The notes: generated by a model from the letters alone, not told the origin. A DNA stretch of 64,000 bases from Streptomyces bicolor (GCF_000719285.1 NZ_JOFS01000010.1:124001-188000), one strand, 5' to 3'. Shown: positions 1 through 8,663, numbered from the stretch's first letter. Translations and numbers: made by a program.

Positions 1-171
1 CGTCCGCGCCGCCTGCCGGTCGAGCGCGGCCTCGCGGTGCGGGGGTTCGGGGGCCGCGACGGCGCTCTGCGGGGTGAGGAGCAGGGAGCCGGCCGTGGTG
101 AGGGCGAGGGCGGTGAACAGAACGGGCCTCGTGGGAACGGGTCTCGCAGGAACGGTTCTCGTGGTGCGCAC
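1..171 (-). CDS. Secreted protein, N-terminal part only
   Basis: This is the first 57 codons of a gene running off the left edge. A GTG at 171 is preceded by a strong GGAGGAGG ribosome site. The translation starts with basic residues (VRTTRTVPARPVPTRP), followed by a hydrophobic stretch (VLFTALALTTAGSLLL) and an Ala-rich AVAAP cleavage region, which is a clear Sec or Tat-like signal peptide. The mature part visible (EPPHREAALDRQAART) is too short to name a family. The start is supported by ribosome site, signal peptide and a frame that stays open to base 1; the function is unknown. Confidence 0.6.
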   Translation of the reverse strand, partial: MRTTRTVPARPVPTRPVLFTALALTTAGSLLLTPQSAVAAPEPPHREAALDRQAART

Positions 172-354
172 GCGTACCTCCTCCGGAACTTCCAAAGATC
201 GGTACGGCGAGGTGTACCTGTTCGACTCAACGGCAACAAGAGGGAGTTGGTGGCACGGATGCCCCGGACGGCCCATGCCGGGCGGTCCGGAGAGGGCATG
301 CTGTGAGCGGAACTGGCACCGGCACCGGCGGCGGCAGGACGCGAGGAGAGCCCC

Positions 355-1218
355 ATGGCCACGATCCCCACGCTCCCCAGCAGGGACGACGTACTCCGCA
401 TGGCACGCAGCACGACCGACATCACCGGCCAACTCCTGGACACGGCCGGGAACATCACCCGTATCGCGATCAACACCTTCGACCCCAGAGACGGTTCGGG
501 CGCCGAGGTCCTGCGCGTACTGCGGCAGACCACCGCCGAACTGGCCGAGGCGAGCGCGTCACCGCAGGCCCAGGAGGCCTTCTACCGCATCGTCGAGACC
601 CTCACCCGCCTCGGCACCAGCGGGGCGCCCCTCGCGGTCCACCCGGTGAGCGAACCGGCGCAGGCCCTGCTGACGGCGCTCGGCGACAGCCTGCTGCCGG
701 TGCTGGACGCGGTGGAGCCGGCGGTCGAGGAGTTCGCGGCGGCACTGGGCGAACTGGTCGAGGCGACCTCGCCCCTGCTGCCGGCCACGGCCGGCCTGGC
801 GGCGGGCGCGCTGCTCGCCCTGACCCCGCTGCTGCGCTCCGCGGCGGAGGTCCTGCACGAGTCGTCCCCGGAACTGCGCCGCATCGCCGACGCGTTGACG
901 GCCGCGCTGGCCCCGCTGATGCCGCTCCAGGTGGCCCTGGCGGAACGCGCGGCCGCCGCCGGCACGAACGTCGTCCGGGCCACCCTCCCGCCGCTCGCCG
1001 ACCTCACGGAGGCAGCGGCGGCGACCACGAAGGCGGCGCGTCCGGTGCTGATCGCCGGGGAGGAGCTGCTGGTGGCCGGCCTGGAACGGATACAGCCGCT
1101 GCTGCTCGCCGGGGCGTCGCAGGCGGGACGGGTGGCACGGGCGGTGGCGGTACGGGTGTCGGCGGCGGTGAGTCCGGCGGCGGAGCGGGGGGTCGTGGTG
1201 ACGGTGACGCCCGCGTGA
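355..1218 (+). CDS. Ala/Leu-rich hypothetical protein
   Basis: This is an open frame of 287 codons with a GAGGAG ribosome site 5 bases before the ATG. The protein is almost entirely alpha-helical in composition (Ala, Leu, Glu) with long amphipathic stretches; a more hydrophobic region near residues 140-165 (LLPATAGLAAGALLALTPLL) may be a membrane hairpin or hydrophobic helix pair. There is no signal peptide, no cysteine cluster and no motif I recognise. It is followed 70 bases later by the EI24 gene on the same strand, which appears to have its own promoter. It is clearly a real gene by codon bias, but I cannot assign a role. Confidence 0.75.
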   Translation: MATIPTLPSRDDVLRMARSTTDITGQLLDTAGNITRIAINTFDPRDGSGAEVLRVLRQTTAELAEASASPQAQEAFYRIVETLTRLGTSGAPLAVHPVSEPAQALLTALGDSLLPVLDAVEPAVEEFAAALGELVEATSPLLPATAGLAAGALLALTPLLRSAAEVLHESSPELRRIADALTAALAPLMPLQVALAERAAAAGTNVVRATLPPLADLTEAAAATTKAARPVLIAGEELLVAGLERIQPLLLAGASQAGRVARAVAVRVSAAVSPAAERGVVVTVTPA

Positions 1219-1250
1219 GCGGCCGTGGTGACCGGGCCTCGAAACGGCCG

Positions 1251-1281
1251 TGACTGTCGTGTGACAAGCCGCGACTAGAGT
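1251..1281 (+). promoter_or_regulatory. Candidate promoter for the EI24 gene
   Basis: A TAGAGT -10 box ends 8 bases before the ATG at 1289, with TGACTG about 19 bases upstream as a weak -35. No ribosome site lies between the -10 box and the ATG, so the transcript is probably leaderless, a common arrangement in Streptomyces. Confidence 0.4.
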
Positions 1282-1288
1282 TCCCTGC

Positions 1289-2083
1289 ATGCGCGATCTT
1301 GGTGCCGGTTTCAGATATCTCCTCAAGGGCCAGCGATGGGTGGCCCGGCACGGCAAGCAGTACGGCTTCGGGCTGATCCCGGGCCTGGTCACCCTGGTGC
1401 TCTACGCGGCCGCACTGGTCGCGCTCGCGCTCTGGGGCCAGGACTTCGTGTCCTGGTCGACGCCGTTCGCCGACGACTGGTCGAGCCCCTGGCAGGGGCT
1501 CTTCCGCGGCTTCCTCACCGCCGTCCTGTTCGCCCTCGGCCTCCTCCTCTCCGTGGTCACGTTCACCGCGGTCACGCTCCTGATCGGCCAGCCCTTCTAC
1601 GAGAACCTCTCCGAGAAGGTCGACCGGGACGTCTCCCCCGACGGCACGGCTCCCGAGTCCGGCCTGCCGCTCTGGCACGAGCTGTGGATCTCGGGCCGCG
1701 ACAGCCTGCGGATCGTGGTGCGTGCCGCGATCTGGGGCGTGCTGCTCTTCGCCCTCGGCTTCATCCCGGTCGTCGGCCAGACGGTCGTACCGGTGATCGG
1801 CGTCGTCGTCACCGGCTTCTTCCTCACTGAGGAACTCACGGCGGTCGCCCTGCAGCGCCGCCGCGTCGAACTCCGCGACCGCCTGGCGATGCTCCGCTCC
1901 CGCAAGACCCTGGTCTGGGGCTTCGGCACGCCCCTCGCCGCGGCCTTCCTGGTCCCGTTCGTCGCGGTGTTCCTGATGCCGGGCGCGGTCGCGGGGGCGA
2001 CCCTGATGGTGCGGGAGCTGATGGGGGAGGAGACCCAGGAGGAAGCGGCGCCCGCGCCCGACGGAGAGCCCGTCAGGTGGTGA
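1289..2083 (+). CDS. EI24 domain membrane protein
   Basis: A 264-residue multi-pass membrane protein of the EI24/CysZ-like family (Pfam EI24). The N-terminus (RDLGAGFRYLLKG) is followed by about five or six membrane segments, at roughly residues 30-50, 75-100, 150-175 and 205-235, and by the family pattern of a helix ending in LIGQPFYENLSEKVDR near residue 95. Members are inner-membrane proteins of uncertain role; CysZ relatives move sulfate, but I would not infer that here. The gene starts from a probable leaderless promoter, and its last 11 bases overlap the end of the convergent C15-like gene. Confidence 0.85.
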   Translation: MRDLGAGFRYLLKGQRWVARHGKQYGFGLIPGLVTLVLYAAALVALALWGQDFVSWSTPFADDWSSPWQGLFRGFLTAVLFALGLLLSVVTFTAVTLLIGQPFYENLSEKVDRDVSPDGTAPESGLPLWHELWISGRDSLRIVVRAAIWGVLLFALGFIPVVGQTVVPVIGVVVTGFFLTEELTAVALQRRRVELRDRLAMLRSRKTLVWGFGTPLAAAFLVPFVAVFLMPGAVAGATLMVRELMGEETQEEAAPAPDGEPVRW

Positions 2084-3329
2084 CCGGGCTGTCCGCCGCC
2101 ACCTTCAGGATCGTCCGGACCTGGGCGATGATGTCCAGCCGGTTCCGCACGAACTCGGGGTCGGTCACCGACCCCGTCGCCGGGTCCGTGTTCCCCGCCC
2201 CGAACTGCAGCACCGGCGTGTGCACATGCCCGCCCGGCAGCGAGTCGTGCAGTCCGAGCCGGTCCCGCAGCAGCGTCGCCCGGTAGGCGATCTCGTTGGA
2301 CAGGTAGTTCCCGCCGCCTCCGGCCCGCGCGGTGGACCCTTCCGTCGGCCCGTCCGGCCGGACCACGGCCTCCGTGCCGCCTGCCGGGATCTCGGTCACG
2401 CTCGTGTTGTCGTACACGGGGAACCGGCCGGTGTTCGCGGCGACGATCGCCTTGTACGGCAGGGTGGTCGTCGTCCACTGCGGCTGCGAGGCCGGGTCGG
2501 TGACCGGGACGGTCTCGGTGCGGGAGAGGTTCTCGTTGTCCGGGAAGCCGCCCCGCCAGGCCCCGTTGGTCCGCTCGATGTCGAACTTGCCGACCCGCCC
2601 CTGGCTCACGGTCGTGAAGAGGTCGACCTTCCTCAGATACGGCCGCAGCGTCCGCTCCACCGTCCCCTCCGCGAAGTCCTGCCAGCGCACCGGGAACACG
2701 GCCGTCTCCACCCGCGCCGGCCCGTCCGCCGTCTCGATCACCGTGCCGTCGAGGGCGAGTGCGGTCGCCCCGGACGGGTTGGAGATACGGATGTCGCGGT
2801 CGAGGGTGAAGGGGTCGAACCCGGTGAGCAGCACCCGCTTGAGCCCGCCATGCGGATACCGGATGTCGGTCTGCCCGCGCGACGTCCGCTCCAGCACGTC
2901 CAGCAGCGCGGCCCGTTGCGTGTCGTTCAGCCCGAACTCCGGCTCCCAGGTCCGCACATCGCGCGTCATCGACAACCGCGCCCAGTACAGGGGCCGGTCG
3001 TCGTCCCGGCTCAGATCACCGCCGGCCGGACCTCGCCCCTGCGCACGGTCGACGGCTCGCCGCCACAGTGCCGATCCCTCGCGTACGACGATGCGGTGGG
3101 CCTGCGCGTAGGAGCGAGCCGCCTCGAGATCACGCGCGAACTCCTGTGCCGCGGAGTCGAATCCCGACCGGCGCAATATCTCCTGGGGAACCGCCTTGTC
3201 GAGGCGCTGTTCCTCGACGGTCGGCGGGAGGACGGCCGCCTCTGCACCGCTCGCAGTCGTGGGAGCCGCCGCGAGCCCTGCCAGCAGCGCGAGTCCGAGT
3301 ACGCCGATCCGAACACGTATGGAATTCAA
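2073..3329 (-). CDS. Secreted pyroglutamyl-peptidase-like protein (C15 fold)
   Basis: A 418-residue protein with a signal peptide (LGLALLAGLAAAPTTASGA) and, from about residue 160, a peptidase C15 (pyrrolidone carboxyl peptidase) fold, shown by the family signature KRVLLTGFDPF followed by NPSGATALALDG. I chose the TTG at 3329 because it has a GGAAGG ribosome site and puts the signal peptide at the N-terminus; longer frames upstream have a different composition. Ordinary C15 enzymes are cytosolic, about 215 residues, and use a Glu-Cys-His triad. Here the segment that normally carries the Cys (SNTAGTFVCNHV) reads GGGGNYLSNEIAY, so the nucleophile appears to be Ser, while a GHVHTP histidine is kept. 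Activity is therefore uncertain. The 3' end overlaps the EI24 gene. Confidence 0.8.
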   Translation of the reverse strand: MNSIRVRIGVLGLALLAGLAAAPTTASGAEAAVLPPTVEEQRLDKAVPQEILRRSGFDSAAQEFARDLEAARSYAQAHRIVVREGSALWRRAVDRAQGRGPAGGDLSRDDDRPLYWARLSMTRDVRTWEPEFGLNDTQRAALLDVLERTSRGQTDIRYPHGGLKRVLLTGFDPFTLDRDIRISNPSGATALALDGTVIETADGPARVETAVFPVRWQDFAEGTVERTLRPYLRKVDLFTTVSQGRVGKFDIERTNGAWRGGFPDNENLSRTETVPVTDPASQPQWTTTTLPYKAIVAANTGRFPVYDNTSVTEIPAGGTEAVVRPDGPTEGSTARAGGGGNYLSNEIAYRATLLRDRLGLHDSLPGGHVHTPVLQFGAGNTDPATGSVTDPEFVRNRLDIIAQVRTILKVAADSPVTT

Positions 3330-3403
3330 GGCGGTCAGGTTCCTTCCGTCGCCGTGGGGGAGCGTGCTCGGCAGTATGGCGTGACAGCAGGGGCATGGGT
3401 AGA

Positions 3404-4336
3404 TCAGCGGGACGTGGCGGCCACTTCCCGCAGCACTCCGATGAAGGGCTCCACCGCTGGTGCCGGCGAGCGCCCGCGTACCGTCGCCGCGTACACGGCC
3501 CTCGCCGGGCCGCCCTCGTCCAGCACCGGCACCAGACGGACATCGGGACGTACGGAAGCCGCGGCCAACGCGGGGACCAGCGCCACCCCGAGGCCGGCGG
3601 CGACGTACCCCTGCTTGGCGGTCCACTCACCGACGACATGCGCGACACGCGGCCGGAAGCCCTGCCGCAGGGCCGCGTCGAGGAGGGTGCCCTCGGGGCG
3701 GGAGCTGCCGGAGACCCAGTCGGCGTCGGCGAGCCGGCCGAGCCGTATGGGGCCTTCGTGGCGGGCGAGGGGGTGGGTCATGGGGACGGCGACGTACAGG
3801 GACTCGTCGAGGAGGTGGTGGAGTTCATACGCCTCCAGAGGGGCGCGGCCCGTGGTCGAGACGACGGCGAGGTCGAGGTGCCCGGCGGTCAGGCGTTCCA
3901 GCAGCGCCGGCGTGAAGCCTTCCTCGCGGGTCACGCGGACGAGAGGGTTGCGGGCACGGAAGGCGGCCAGCGCCGCCGGTACGAGCCCTGCGTCAGCCGT
4001 GGCGAAGGCCCCGAAACGCAGCCGCCCTCCGGCCACTTCACGCACGGCACCCAGCTCCCGCACAGCCCCGTGCAGCGACGCCGCGACGGCCTCGGCATAC
4101 GGTACGAGGACCCGCCCCGCCTCGGTGAGCCGCACCCCACGTGGCAGCCGGTCGAAGAGCGGTGTCCCGCCCAACGCCCCCTCCAGGGAAGCGATCTGAC
4201 GGGACACGGCCGACTGGGTCCACCCGAGGGTTCGCGCGGCGACCGTGAACGAGCCGTGGCGGGCGACCTCCAGGAACGCCCGCAACCACACGGTGGACAC
4301 CTCGGGAAACCCATGCTGATTCGGCATGGTGTTCAT
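3404..4336 (-). CDS. LysR-family transcriptional regulator
   Basis: A 310-residue LysR-type regulator. An N-terminal winged helix-turn-helix (VSTVWLRAFLEVARHGSF followed by TVAARTLGWTQSAVSRQI) is followed by a periplasmic-binding-protein-like effector domain from about residue 90 (GGRLRFGAFATADAGLVPAAL). The start is not certain: ATG codons at 4345, 4336 and 4327 are all in frame and none has a strong ribosome site. The gene is divergent from the RidA gene, 50-60 bases away, with a dyad between them, the classical layout in which a LysR protein controls its own and the neighbouring promoter. The effector cannot be read from sequence. Confidence 0.88.
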   Translation of the reverse strand: MNTMPNQHGFPEVSTVWLRAFLEVARHGSFTVAARTLGWTQSAVSRQIASLEGALGGTPLFDRLPRGVRLTEAGRVLVPYAEAVAASLHGAVRELGAVREVAGGRLRFGAFATADAGLVPAALAAFRARNPLVRVTREEGFTPALLERLTAGHLDLAVVSTTGRAPLEAYELHHLLDESLYVAVPMTHPLARHEGPIRLGRLADADWVSGSSRPEGTLLDAALRQGFRPRVAHVVGEWTAKQGYVAAGLGVALVPALAAASVRPDVRLVPVLDEGGPARAVYAATVRGRSPAPAVEPFIGVLREVAATSR

Positions 4337-4348
4337 GCTGGACATTCG

Positions 4349-4364
4349 CTTGTCGCATCTCAAG
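4349..4364. promoter_or_regulatory. Candidate LysR operator (CTTG-N8-CAAG)
   Basis: An interrupted dyad with CTTG and CAAG arms 8 bases apart contains a T-N11-A pair, the loose consensus for LysR proteins. It lies midway between the divergent lysR-type and ridA-type start codons. The assignment rests on position and general family knowledge only. Confidence 0.35.
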
Positions 4365-4385
4365 TGCGGACCTAGCGTCGAAGGC

Positions 4386-4787
4386 ATGCAGATCACCCTC
4401 GACAGCCCCGCCTCCGCGCCCCAGCCCCTCAGCCCGTACTACTCCCAGGTCGCCCGCGTCGAACACGCCGACGGCAGCGCCCTGTTGTTCCTGTCCGGGC
4501 AGATCGCCGAGGGCGCCACCGTCGCCGAGCAGACCCGCGGCATCTTCGAGACGATCACCGCCCTGCTCAAGGCCCACGGGGCCACCCTCGCGGACGTCAT
4601 CAACGTCCGCACCTGCCTCACCGACATCGGCACCCTGGAGGAATACGGCACCGTACGCCGGCAGTTCCTCACCGGCATCCCGCCCACCAGCATGACCTTC
4701 GAGGTTCCGAGGCTGTTCCGGCCGGAGGCGCTCCTGGAGGTCGAGGTCGTCGCGGCCGTCAGGCCGGGTTCTCGCCCAGCAGGCTGA
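4386..4787 (+). CDS. RidA family protein
   Basis: A 133-residue protein of the RidA/YjgF/Rid superfamily, whose best known members hydrolyse reactive enamine/imine intermediates to ketoacids in trimeric form. The family pattern is visible as the strand LLFLSGQIAEG, the helix EQTRGIFETITALLKAHGA, the strand VINVRTCLTDIG and the C-terminal block FEVPRLFRPEALLEVEVVAA. The position of the conserved catalytic Arg in RidA proper (R-x-C) is occupied by VRTCL, so imine deaminase activity is possible, although many Rid subfamilies differ. The gene is divergent from a LysR regulator and ends overlapping the convergent TetR fragment. Confidence 0.85.
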   Translation: MQITLDSPASAPQPLSPYYSQVARVEHADGSALLFLSGQIAEGATVAEQTRGIFETITALLKAHGATLADVINVRTCLTDIGTLEEYGTVRRQFLTGIPPTSMTFEVPRLFRPEALLEVEVVAAVRPGSRPAG

Positions 4788-5058
4788 GGAAGTCCCGGAA
4801 CGCGCCCGGCATGTCCACCGACTCGGGGTCCAATAGCCACTGGTACTGGAGTCCGTCCATCACGGCCACCAGGAGGGGAGCGGTGCGTTCGGGCGTGAGC
4901 CCGTTCGGCAGTCGGTCGCCGTACTCGGCGCGCAGCACCTCGGCCATGCCGGCCCGCACGCGCGTGTAGCGCTCGGTGAAGTACTCGCGCGCCGGATGCC
5001 CCTCCGTCACACTCTCGCCGAGCAGTGCCCAAAAGGTCTGGATGATGGCGGACCGCAT
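4759..5058 (-). CDS. TetR-family regulator fragment lacking the DNA-binding domain
   Basis: The 99 codons from the ATG at 5058 encode only the C-terminal ligand/dimer domain of a TetR regulator (TFWALLGESVTEGHPAREYF and LVAVMDGLQYQWLLDPES are typical). Codons that still look like TetR protein continue upstream (SFLGRWEGLETA) to about 5100 without a start, and a stop lies at 5113-5115. The roughly 80-100 residues that should carry the helix-turn-helix are absent, and the beta-glucosidase promoter begins there instead. The gene therefore looks like a 5'-deleted remnant. It could still be translated, but could not bind DNA on its own. Confidence 0.7.
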   Translation of the reverse strand: MRSAIIQTFWALLGESVTEGHPAREYFTERYTRVRAGMAEVLRAEYGDRLPNGLTPERTAPLLVAVMDGLQYQWLLDPESVDMPGAFRDFLSLLGENPA

Positions 5059-5104
5059 GGCGGTTTCGAGTCCTTCCCAGCGGCCTAGGAAGGATTGAGA
5101 CGTG

Positions 5105-5115
5105 TAAGTGACTCA
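5105..5115. promoter_or_regulatory. Candidate TetR operator before the GH3 gene
   Basis: TAAGT-G-ACTCA is an imperfect 11-base palindrome (one mismatched pair) immediately before the GH3 ribosome site, within a wider TTGAG...CTCAA dyad from about 5094. Its place between the TetR remnant and the GH3 gene suggests a former or current operator. This is an inference from symmetry and position. Confidence 0.3.
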
Positions 5116-5131
5116 ACGAGGAGGCACCGCG

Positions 5132-7576
5132 ATGGCGGGAACCCGCACCCAGGCCGACGCAGCTCGCGAGGCGGTCGTCGAGGCCGCGCTCGCCCGGCTC
5201 GATCTCGATGCGAAGGCGCGGCTGCTCTCCGGCCAGGACATGTGGACCCTGCCCGCGCTCCCCGAGATCGGCCTGCAGTCCCTTGTCATGTCCGACGGTC
5301 CGATCGGCGTCCGGGGCGTGCGCTGGACAGCCGACGACCCGTCCGTCGCGCTGCCCTCACCCACCGCCCTCGCCGCCACCTGGGACCCCGGACTCGCCCG
5401 CAGGGCAGGGGTGCTGCTCGCCCAGGAGGCCCGCCGCAAGGGCGTCCATGTGCTCCTCGCCCCGACCGTCAACCTCCACCGCTCCCCGCTCGGCGGGCGC
5501 CACTTCGAGGCGTACAGCGAGGACCCGTACCTCACGGGGACGATCGGCGCGGGGTATGTGAACGGCGTCCAGGCCGGCGGCGTCGGCACCACCGTCAAGC
5601 ACTTCGTCGCCAACGACGCCGAGACCGAGCGCTTCACGGTCAACAACACCGTGAGCGAACGAGCCCTGCGCGAGCTGTACTTGGCACCCTTCGAGATCAT
5701 CGTCGAGAACGCCCATCCCTGGGGCATCATGACCGCCTACAACACGGTCAACGGCACGACGATGACCGAGCACCACTACCTCGTGAACGAGGTCCTACGC
5801 GGTGAGTGGGGCTTCGACGGCTACAACGTCTCCGACTGGATGGCCGCCCGCGACACCGTCGCCGCCATCGAGGGCGGCCTCGACGTCGCCATGCCGGGCC
5901 CCCGGACCGTCTACGGCGAGCCCCTCGCCCGGGCCGTACGCGACGGGCGTGTGGCCGAGGCCAGGGTCGACGACGCCGTACGCAACGTCCTGCGGCTCGC
6001 CGCCCGCGTCGGCATCCTGGACGGCGCCGAGCCGGTCGTCACCGACCTCCCCGAACCCGTCGACGGCGGCCAACTGGCCCGCGAGATCGCCCGCCGCTCC
6101 TTCGTCCTGGTCCGCAACGAGGGCGGCGCCCTCCCGCTGCCGCCGGGCGGCACGGTCGCGCTCATCGGCGCCGCCGCCCGCGACGCCCGCGTCCTCGGCG
6201 GCGGCTCCGCGACCGTCTTCCCCGACCGGATCGTCTCCCCGCTCGACGGCCTCACCGCCGCCCTCCCCGAGGGCGCCCTCACCTACGCCGTCGGCGCCGA
6301 CCCGAACACCGAACTCGGCGTAGCCGACCAGGGCTTCGAGCTGCGTGCCGTGTGCCGGGACGCGGCGGGGAACGTCATCGGCAGGGGGTCGGCCCCCAAC
6401 GGGCACATCCAGTGGATGGGTGCCGACCTCCCCGAGGGCGTCACCCACGAGGCCCTCCACACCGTCGAGCTGACCGGCACGTTCACCCCGCGTGACACCG
6501 GACCGCACACCTTCGGCATCAAGGGCATCGGCGCGTTCAGGCTCACCATCGACGGCACGACGTACTACGACGACGTACAGCGCCCCGCCAAGGACGACCC
6601 CTTCATCACCTTCTTCGGCGCCCCCGTCCCGCGCGCCCGGCCCGAACTCACCGCCGGCGAACCGGTCGAGGTCTCCCTGACGCATGTCGTCGAGTTCGCC
6701 GAGGACGTTCCGATGAAGGTCGTCAGCTTCACGCTCTCCCACCAGGAGCCGCAGCGCGATCCCGACGAACTGATCGCCGAGGCGGTCGAGGCCGCCCGCG
6801 GCGCCGACACGGCCGTCGTCGTGGTCGCCACCACCGAGCGCGTCGAGTCGGAGGGCTTCGACCGCCAGGACCTGACGCTGCCCGGCCGCCAGGACGACCT
6901 GGTCCGCGCCGTCGCCGCCGCCAACCCCCGCACCGTCGTGGTGGTCAACTCCGGCTCCCCGGTGGAGCTGCCCTGGCGCGCGGACGTCGCCGCCGTGCTG
7001 CTGAGCTGGTTCCCCGGCCAGGAGGGCGGCGCGGCCCTGGCCGACGTCCTCACCGGCGCGCACGAGCCGGGCGGCCGGCTGCCCACCACATGGGGCTCCC
7101 TGGCCGACGCCCCGGTCCGCCAGGTCGTCCCGTCCGACGGCGAACTCCCTTACACCGAGGACGTCTTCATCGGCTACCGCGCCTGGGAGAAGGCGGGCCG
7201 AGCCCCTTCGTACTCCTTCGGGCACGGCCTCGGCTACACCGCCTGGACCTACGAGTCCGCCGAGGCCGAGGGCACCACGGTCACGGTCCGCGTCCGCAAC
7301 TCCGGCGAGCGCGCGGGGCGCGAGGTCGTGCAGGTCTACCTCGCGCCGGTGGAGACCGACGCCGACACCGAGCGTCCGGCGCGGTGGCTCGCCGGGTTCG
7401 CAGGGGTGGAGGCGGGCCCGGGGGAGACCGGCGAGGCGATGGTCGAGCTTCCGCGCCGCGCCTTCGAGACGTGGGACGAGAAGACCAATTCGTGGAAGTT
7501 TGTGAAGGGTTCGTACGAGATCCAGGTCGGGCGCTCGATCGCCGACCGCCGACTGGCCGTGACGATTAACGTCTGA
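5132..7576 (+). CDS. Glycoside hydrolase family 3 beta-glucosidase with PA14 insert
   Basis: An 814-residue cytosolic GH3 enzyme that releases terminal beta-linked sugars (probably glucose) from oligosaccharides or glycosides. The N-terminal TIM barrel shows the substrate-binding motifs LLAPTVNLHRSPLGGRHFE and KHFVANDAE and the nucleophile motif NVSDW with Asp near 235. A PA14 domain occupies about residues 394-535 (FELRAVCRDAAGNVIGRGS to YYDDVQ), inserted in the second domain as in several bacterial beta-glucosidases. The (alpha/beta)6 sandwich carries candidate acid/base Glu residues around TERVESEGFDRQDLTLP, and the C-terminus is a fibronectin-III-like domain. There is no signal peptide. 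ATG 5132 is chosen for its GAGGAGG ribosome site. A hairpin terminator follows. Confidence 0.92.
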   Translation: MAGTRTQADAAREAVVEAALARLDLDAKARLLSGQDMWTLPALPEIGLQSLVMSDGPIGVRGVRWTADDPSVALPSPTALAATWDPGLARRAGVLLAQEARRKGVHVLLAPTVNLHRSPLGGRHFEAYSEDPYLTGTIGAGYVNGVQAGGVGTTVKHFVANDAETERFTVNNTVSERALRELYLAPFEIIVENAHPWGIMTAYNTVNGTTMTEHHYLVNEVLRGEWGFDGYNVSDWMAARDTVAAIEGGLDVAMPGPRTVYGEPLARAVRDGRVAEARVDDAVRNVLRLAARVGILDGAEPVVTDLPEPVDGGQLAREIARRSFVLVRNEGGALPLPPGGTVALIGAAARDARVLGGGSATVFPDRIVSPLDGLTAALPEGALTYAVGADPNTELGVADQGFELRAVCRDAAGNVIGRGSAPNGHIQWMGADLPEGVTHEALHTVELTGTFTPRDTGPHTFGIKGIGAFRLTIDGTTYYDDVQRPAKDDPFITFFGAPVPRARPELTAGEPVEVSLTHVVEFAEDVPMKVVSFTLSHQEPQRDPDELIAEAVEAARGADTAVVVVATTERVESEGFDRQDLTLPGRQDDLVRAVAAANPRTVVVVNSGSPVELPWRADVAAVLLSWFPGQEGGAALADVLTGAHEPGGRLPTTWGSLADAPVRQVVPSDGELPYTEDVFIGYRAWEKAGRAPSYSFGHGLGYTAWTYESAEAEGTTVTVRVRNSGERAGREVVQVYLAPVETDADTERPARWLAGFAGVEAGPGETGEAMVELPRRAFETWDEKTNSWKFVKGSYEIQVGRSIADRRLAVTINV

Positions 7577-7599
7577 CCCGGGAGAAGTACCCCAGGAAC

Positions 7600-7635
7600 A
7601 GCCCCGGTCCGGGTCCTGACGCCCGGACCGGGGCT
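7600..7635. terminator. Bidirectional hairpin terminator (GH3 / galM)
   Basis: A perfect 14-base-pair stem (AGCCCCGGTCCGGG) with an 8-base loop lies between two convergent genes. There is no T-run, as is usual for Streptomyces terminators. Confidence 0.8.
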
Positions 7636-7685
7636 CGTGGTGTCGGAGAGCGTTCACAGGCTCTCAGGGGCGGATGTGCGGCGGA

Positions 7686-8663
7686 TCAGCGCACCGAGAA
7701 GCCGTACACCGTCTCCGAACGGAACACCTCACCCGGTCGCAGCACCGTGCTCGGGAAGTCCGGCCGGTTCGGGGAGTCGGGGAAGTGCTGGGTCTCCAGC
7801 GCGATCCCGTCACCCGGGGCGTAGGGCTCGGTCAGATGGTCCGCGGTGTAGAGCTGGAGGCCGGGCTCGGTGGTCGAAACCGTCAGCGCCCGCCCGGTCG
7901 ACGGGTCGTAGAGCTCGGCGACCTCCTCCGCGCTCTCCGTCACCCCCTTGTCGAGCACGAAGTTGTGGTCGTACCCGGCGCCCACCTTGCGCGGCTGAAG
8001 GAAGTCGAAGCGGGTGCCCGCGACCTCGTCCAGGGCGCCGGTCGGAATCAGATCCGCGTCGACGGGCGTGAACCGGGAGGCGGCCAGCCGCAGTTCGTGT
8101 CCGCCCGCGTTCCCGGACCCGGATCCGGCGAGGTTGAAGTAGCCGTGGTTGGTCAGGTTCACCACGGTCGGCGCGTCCGTCACCGCCTCGTACACGATGC
8201 GCAGCGCGCCGTCGGACGACAGCGTGTAGGTCGCCGAGACCTCCAGCCGCCCGGGGAAACCCTCCTCGCCATGCGGACTGACCCGGCTCAGGCGCACCCC
8301 GTGCTCGACCGGCGTCCCCTCCCACACCCGCTTGTCGAAGCCGTGCTCGCCGCCGTGCAGCGAGTTGGGCGGATTGTTGGGCTCCAGCGCGTACGTCAGG
8401 CCGTCCAGCGCGAAGCGGCCGCCCGCGATCCGGTTGGCGTACCGCCCGATCAGGGCGCCGAAGTAGGGCCCCGGGTGGGACAGATAACCGTCCAGGTCGG
8501 CGAACCCCAGGACCACGTTCGCCGTACGCCCGTCCCGGTCCGGCACCTCCAGCGACTGCACGATCCCGCCGTACGACAGCACCCGCACCCGCACGCCCGC
8601 GCGCTCCAGCGTCCAGCGGTGGACCGGCGTGCCGTCGGAAAGTGTGCCGAAGTGTTCGCTCAT
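7686..8663 (-). CDS. galM: Aldose 1-epimerase (mutarotase)
   Basis: A 325-residue GalM-family enzyme that interconverts alpha and beta anomers of free hexoses, fitting next to a beta-glucosidase. The family motifs are present: NSLHGGEHGFDKRVWEG with a conserved His, VVNLTNHGYFNLAG with the catalytic His, and a C-terminal region with the expected acidic residues. It follows the SGNH gene by only 10 bases on the same strand, so the two may be co-transcribed, but no ribosome site precedes the ATG at 8663; instead a perfect 16-base palindrome covers the start codon, and a TAGTGT box 7 bases upstream could give a leaderless transcript. Confidence 0.92.
   Translation of the reverse strand: MSEHFGTLSDGTPVHRWTLERAGVRVRVLSYGGIVQSLEVPDRDGRTANVVLGFADLDGYLSHPGPYFGALIGRYANRIAGGRFALDGLTYALEPNNPPNSLHGGEHGFDKRVWEGTPVEHGVRLSRVSPHGEEGFPGRLEVSATYTLSSDGALRIVYEAVTDAPTVVNLTNHGYFNLAGSGSGNAGGHELRLAASRFTPVDADLIPTGALDEVAGTRFDFLQPRKVGAGYDHNFVLDKGVTESAEEVAELYDPSTGRALTVSTTEPGLQLYTADHLTEPYAPGDGIALETQHFPDSPNRPDFPSTVLRPGEVFRSETVYGFSVR

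Noticed and set aside
5795..7657. 620-codon minus-strand frame over the GH3 gene
   Set aside because: Gly/Val/Asp-rich shadow of the GH3 coding sequence without recognisable domains.
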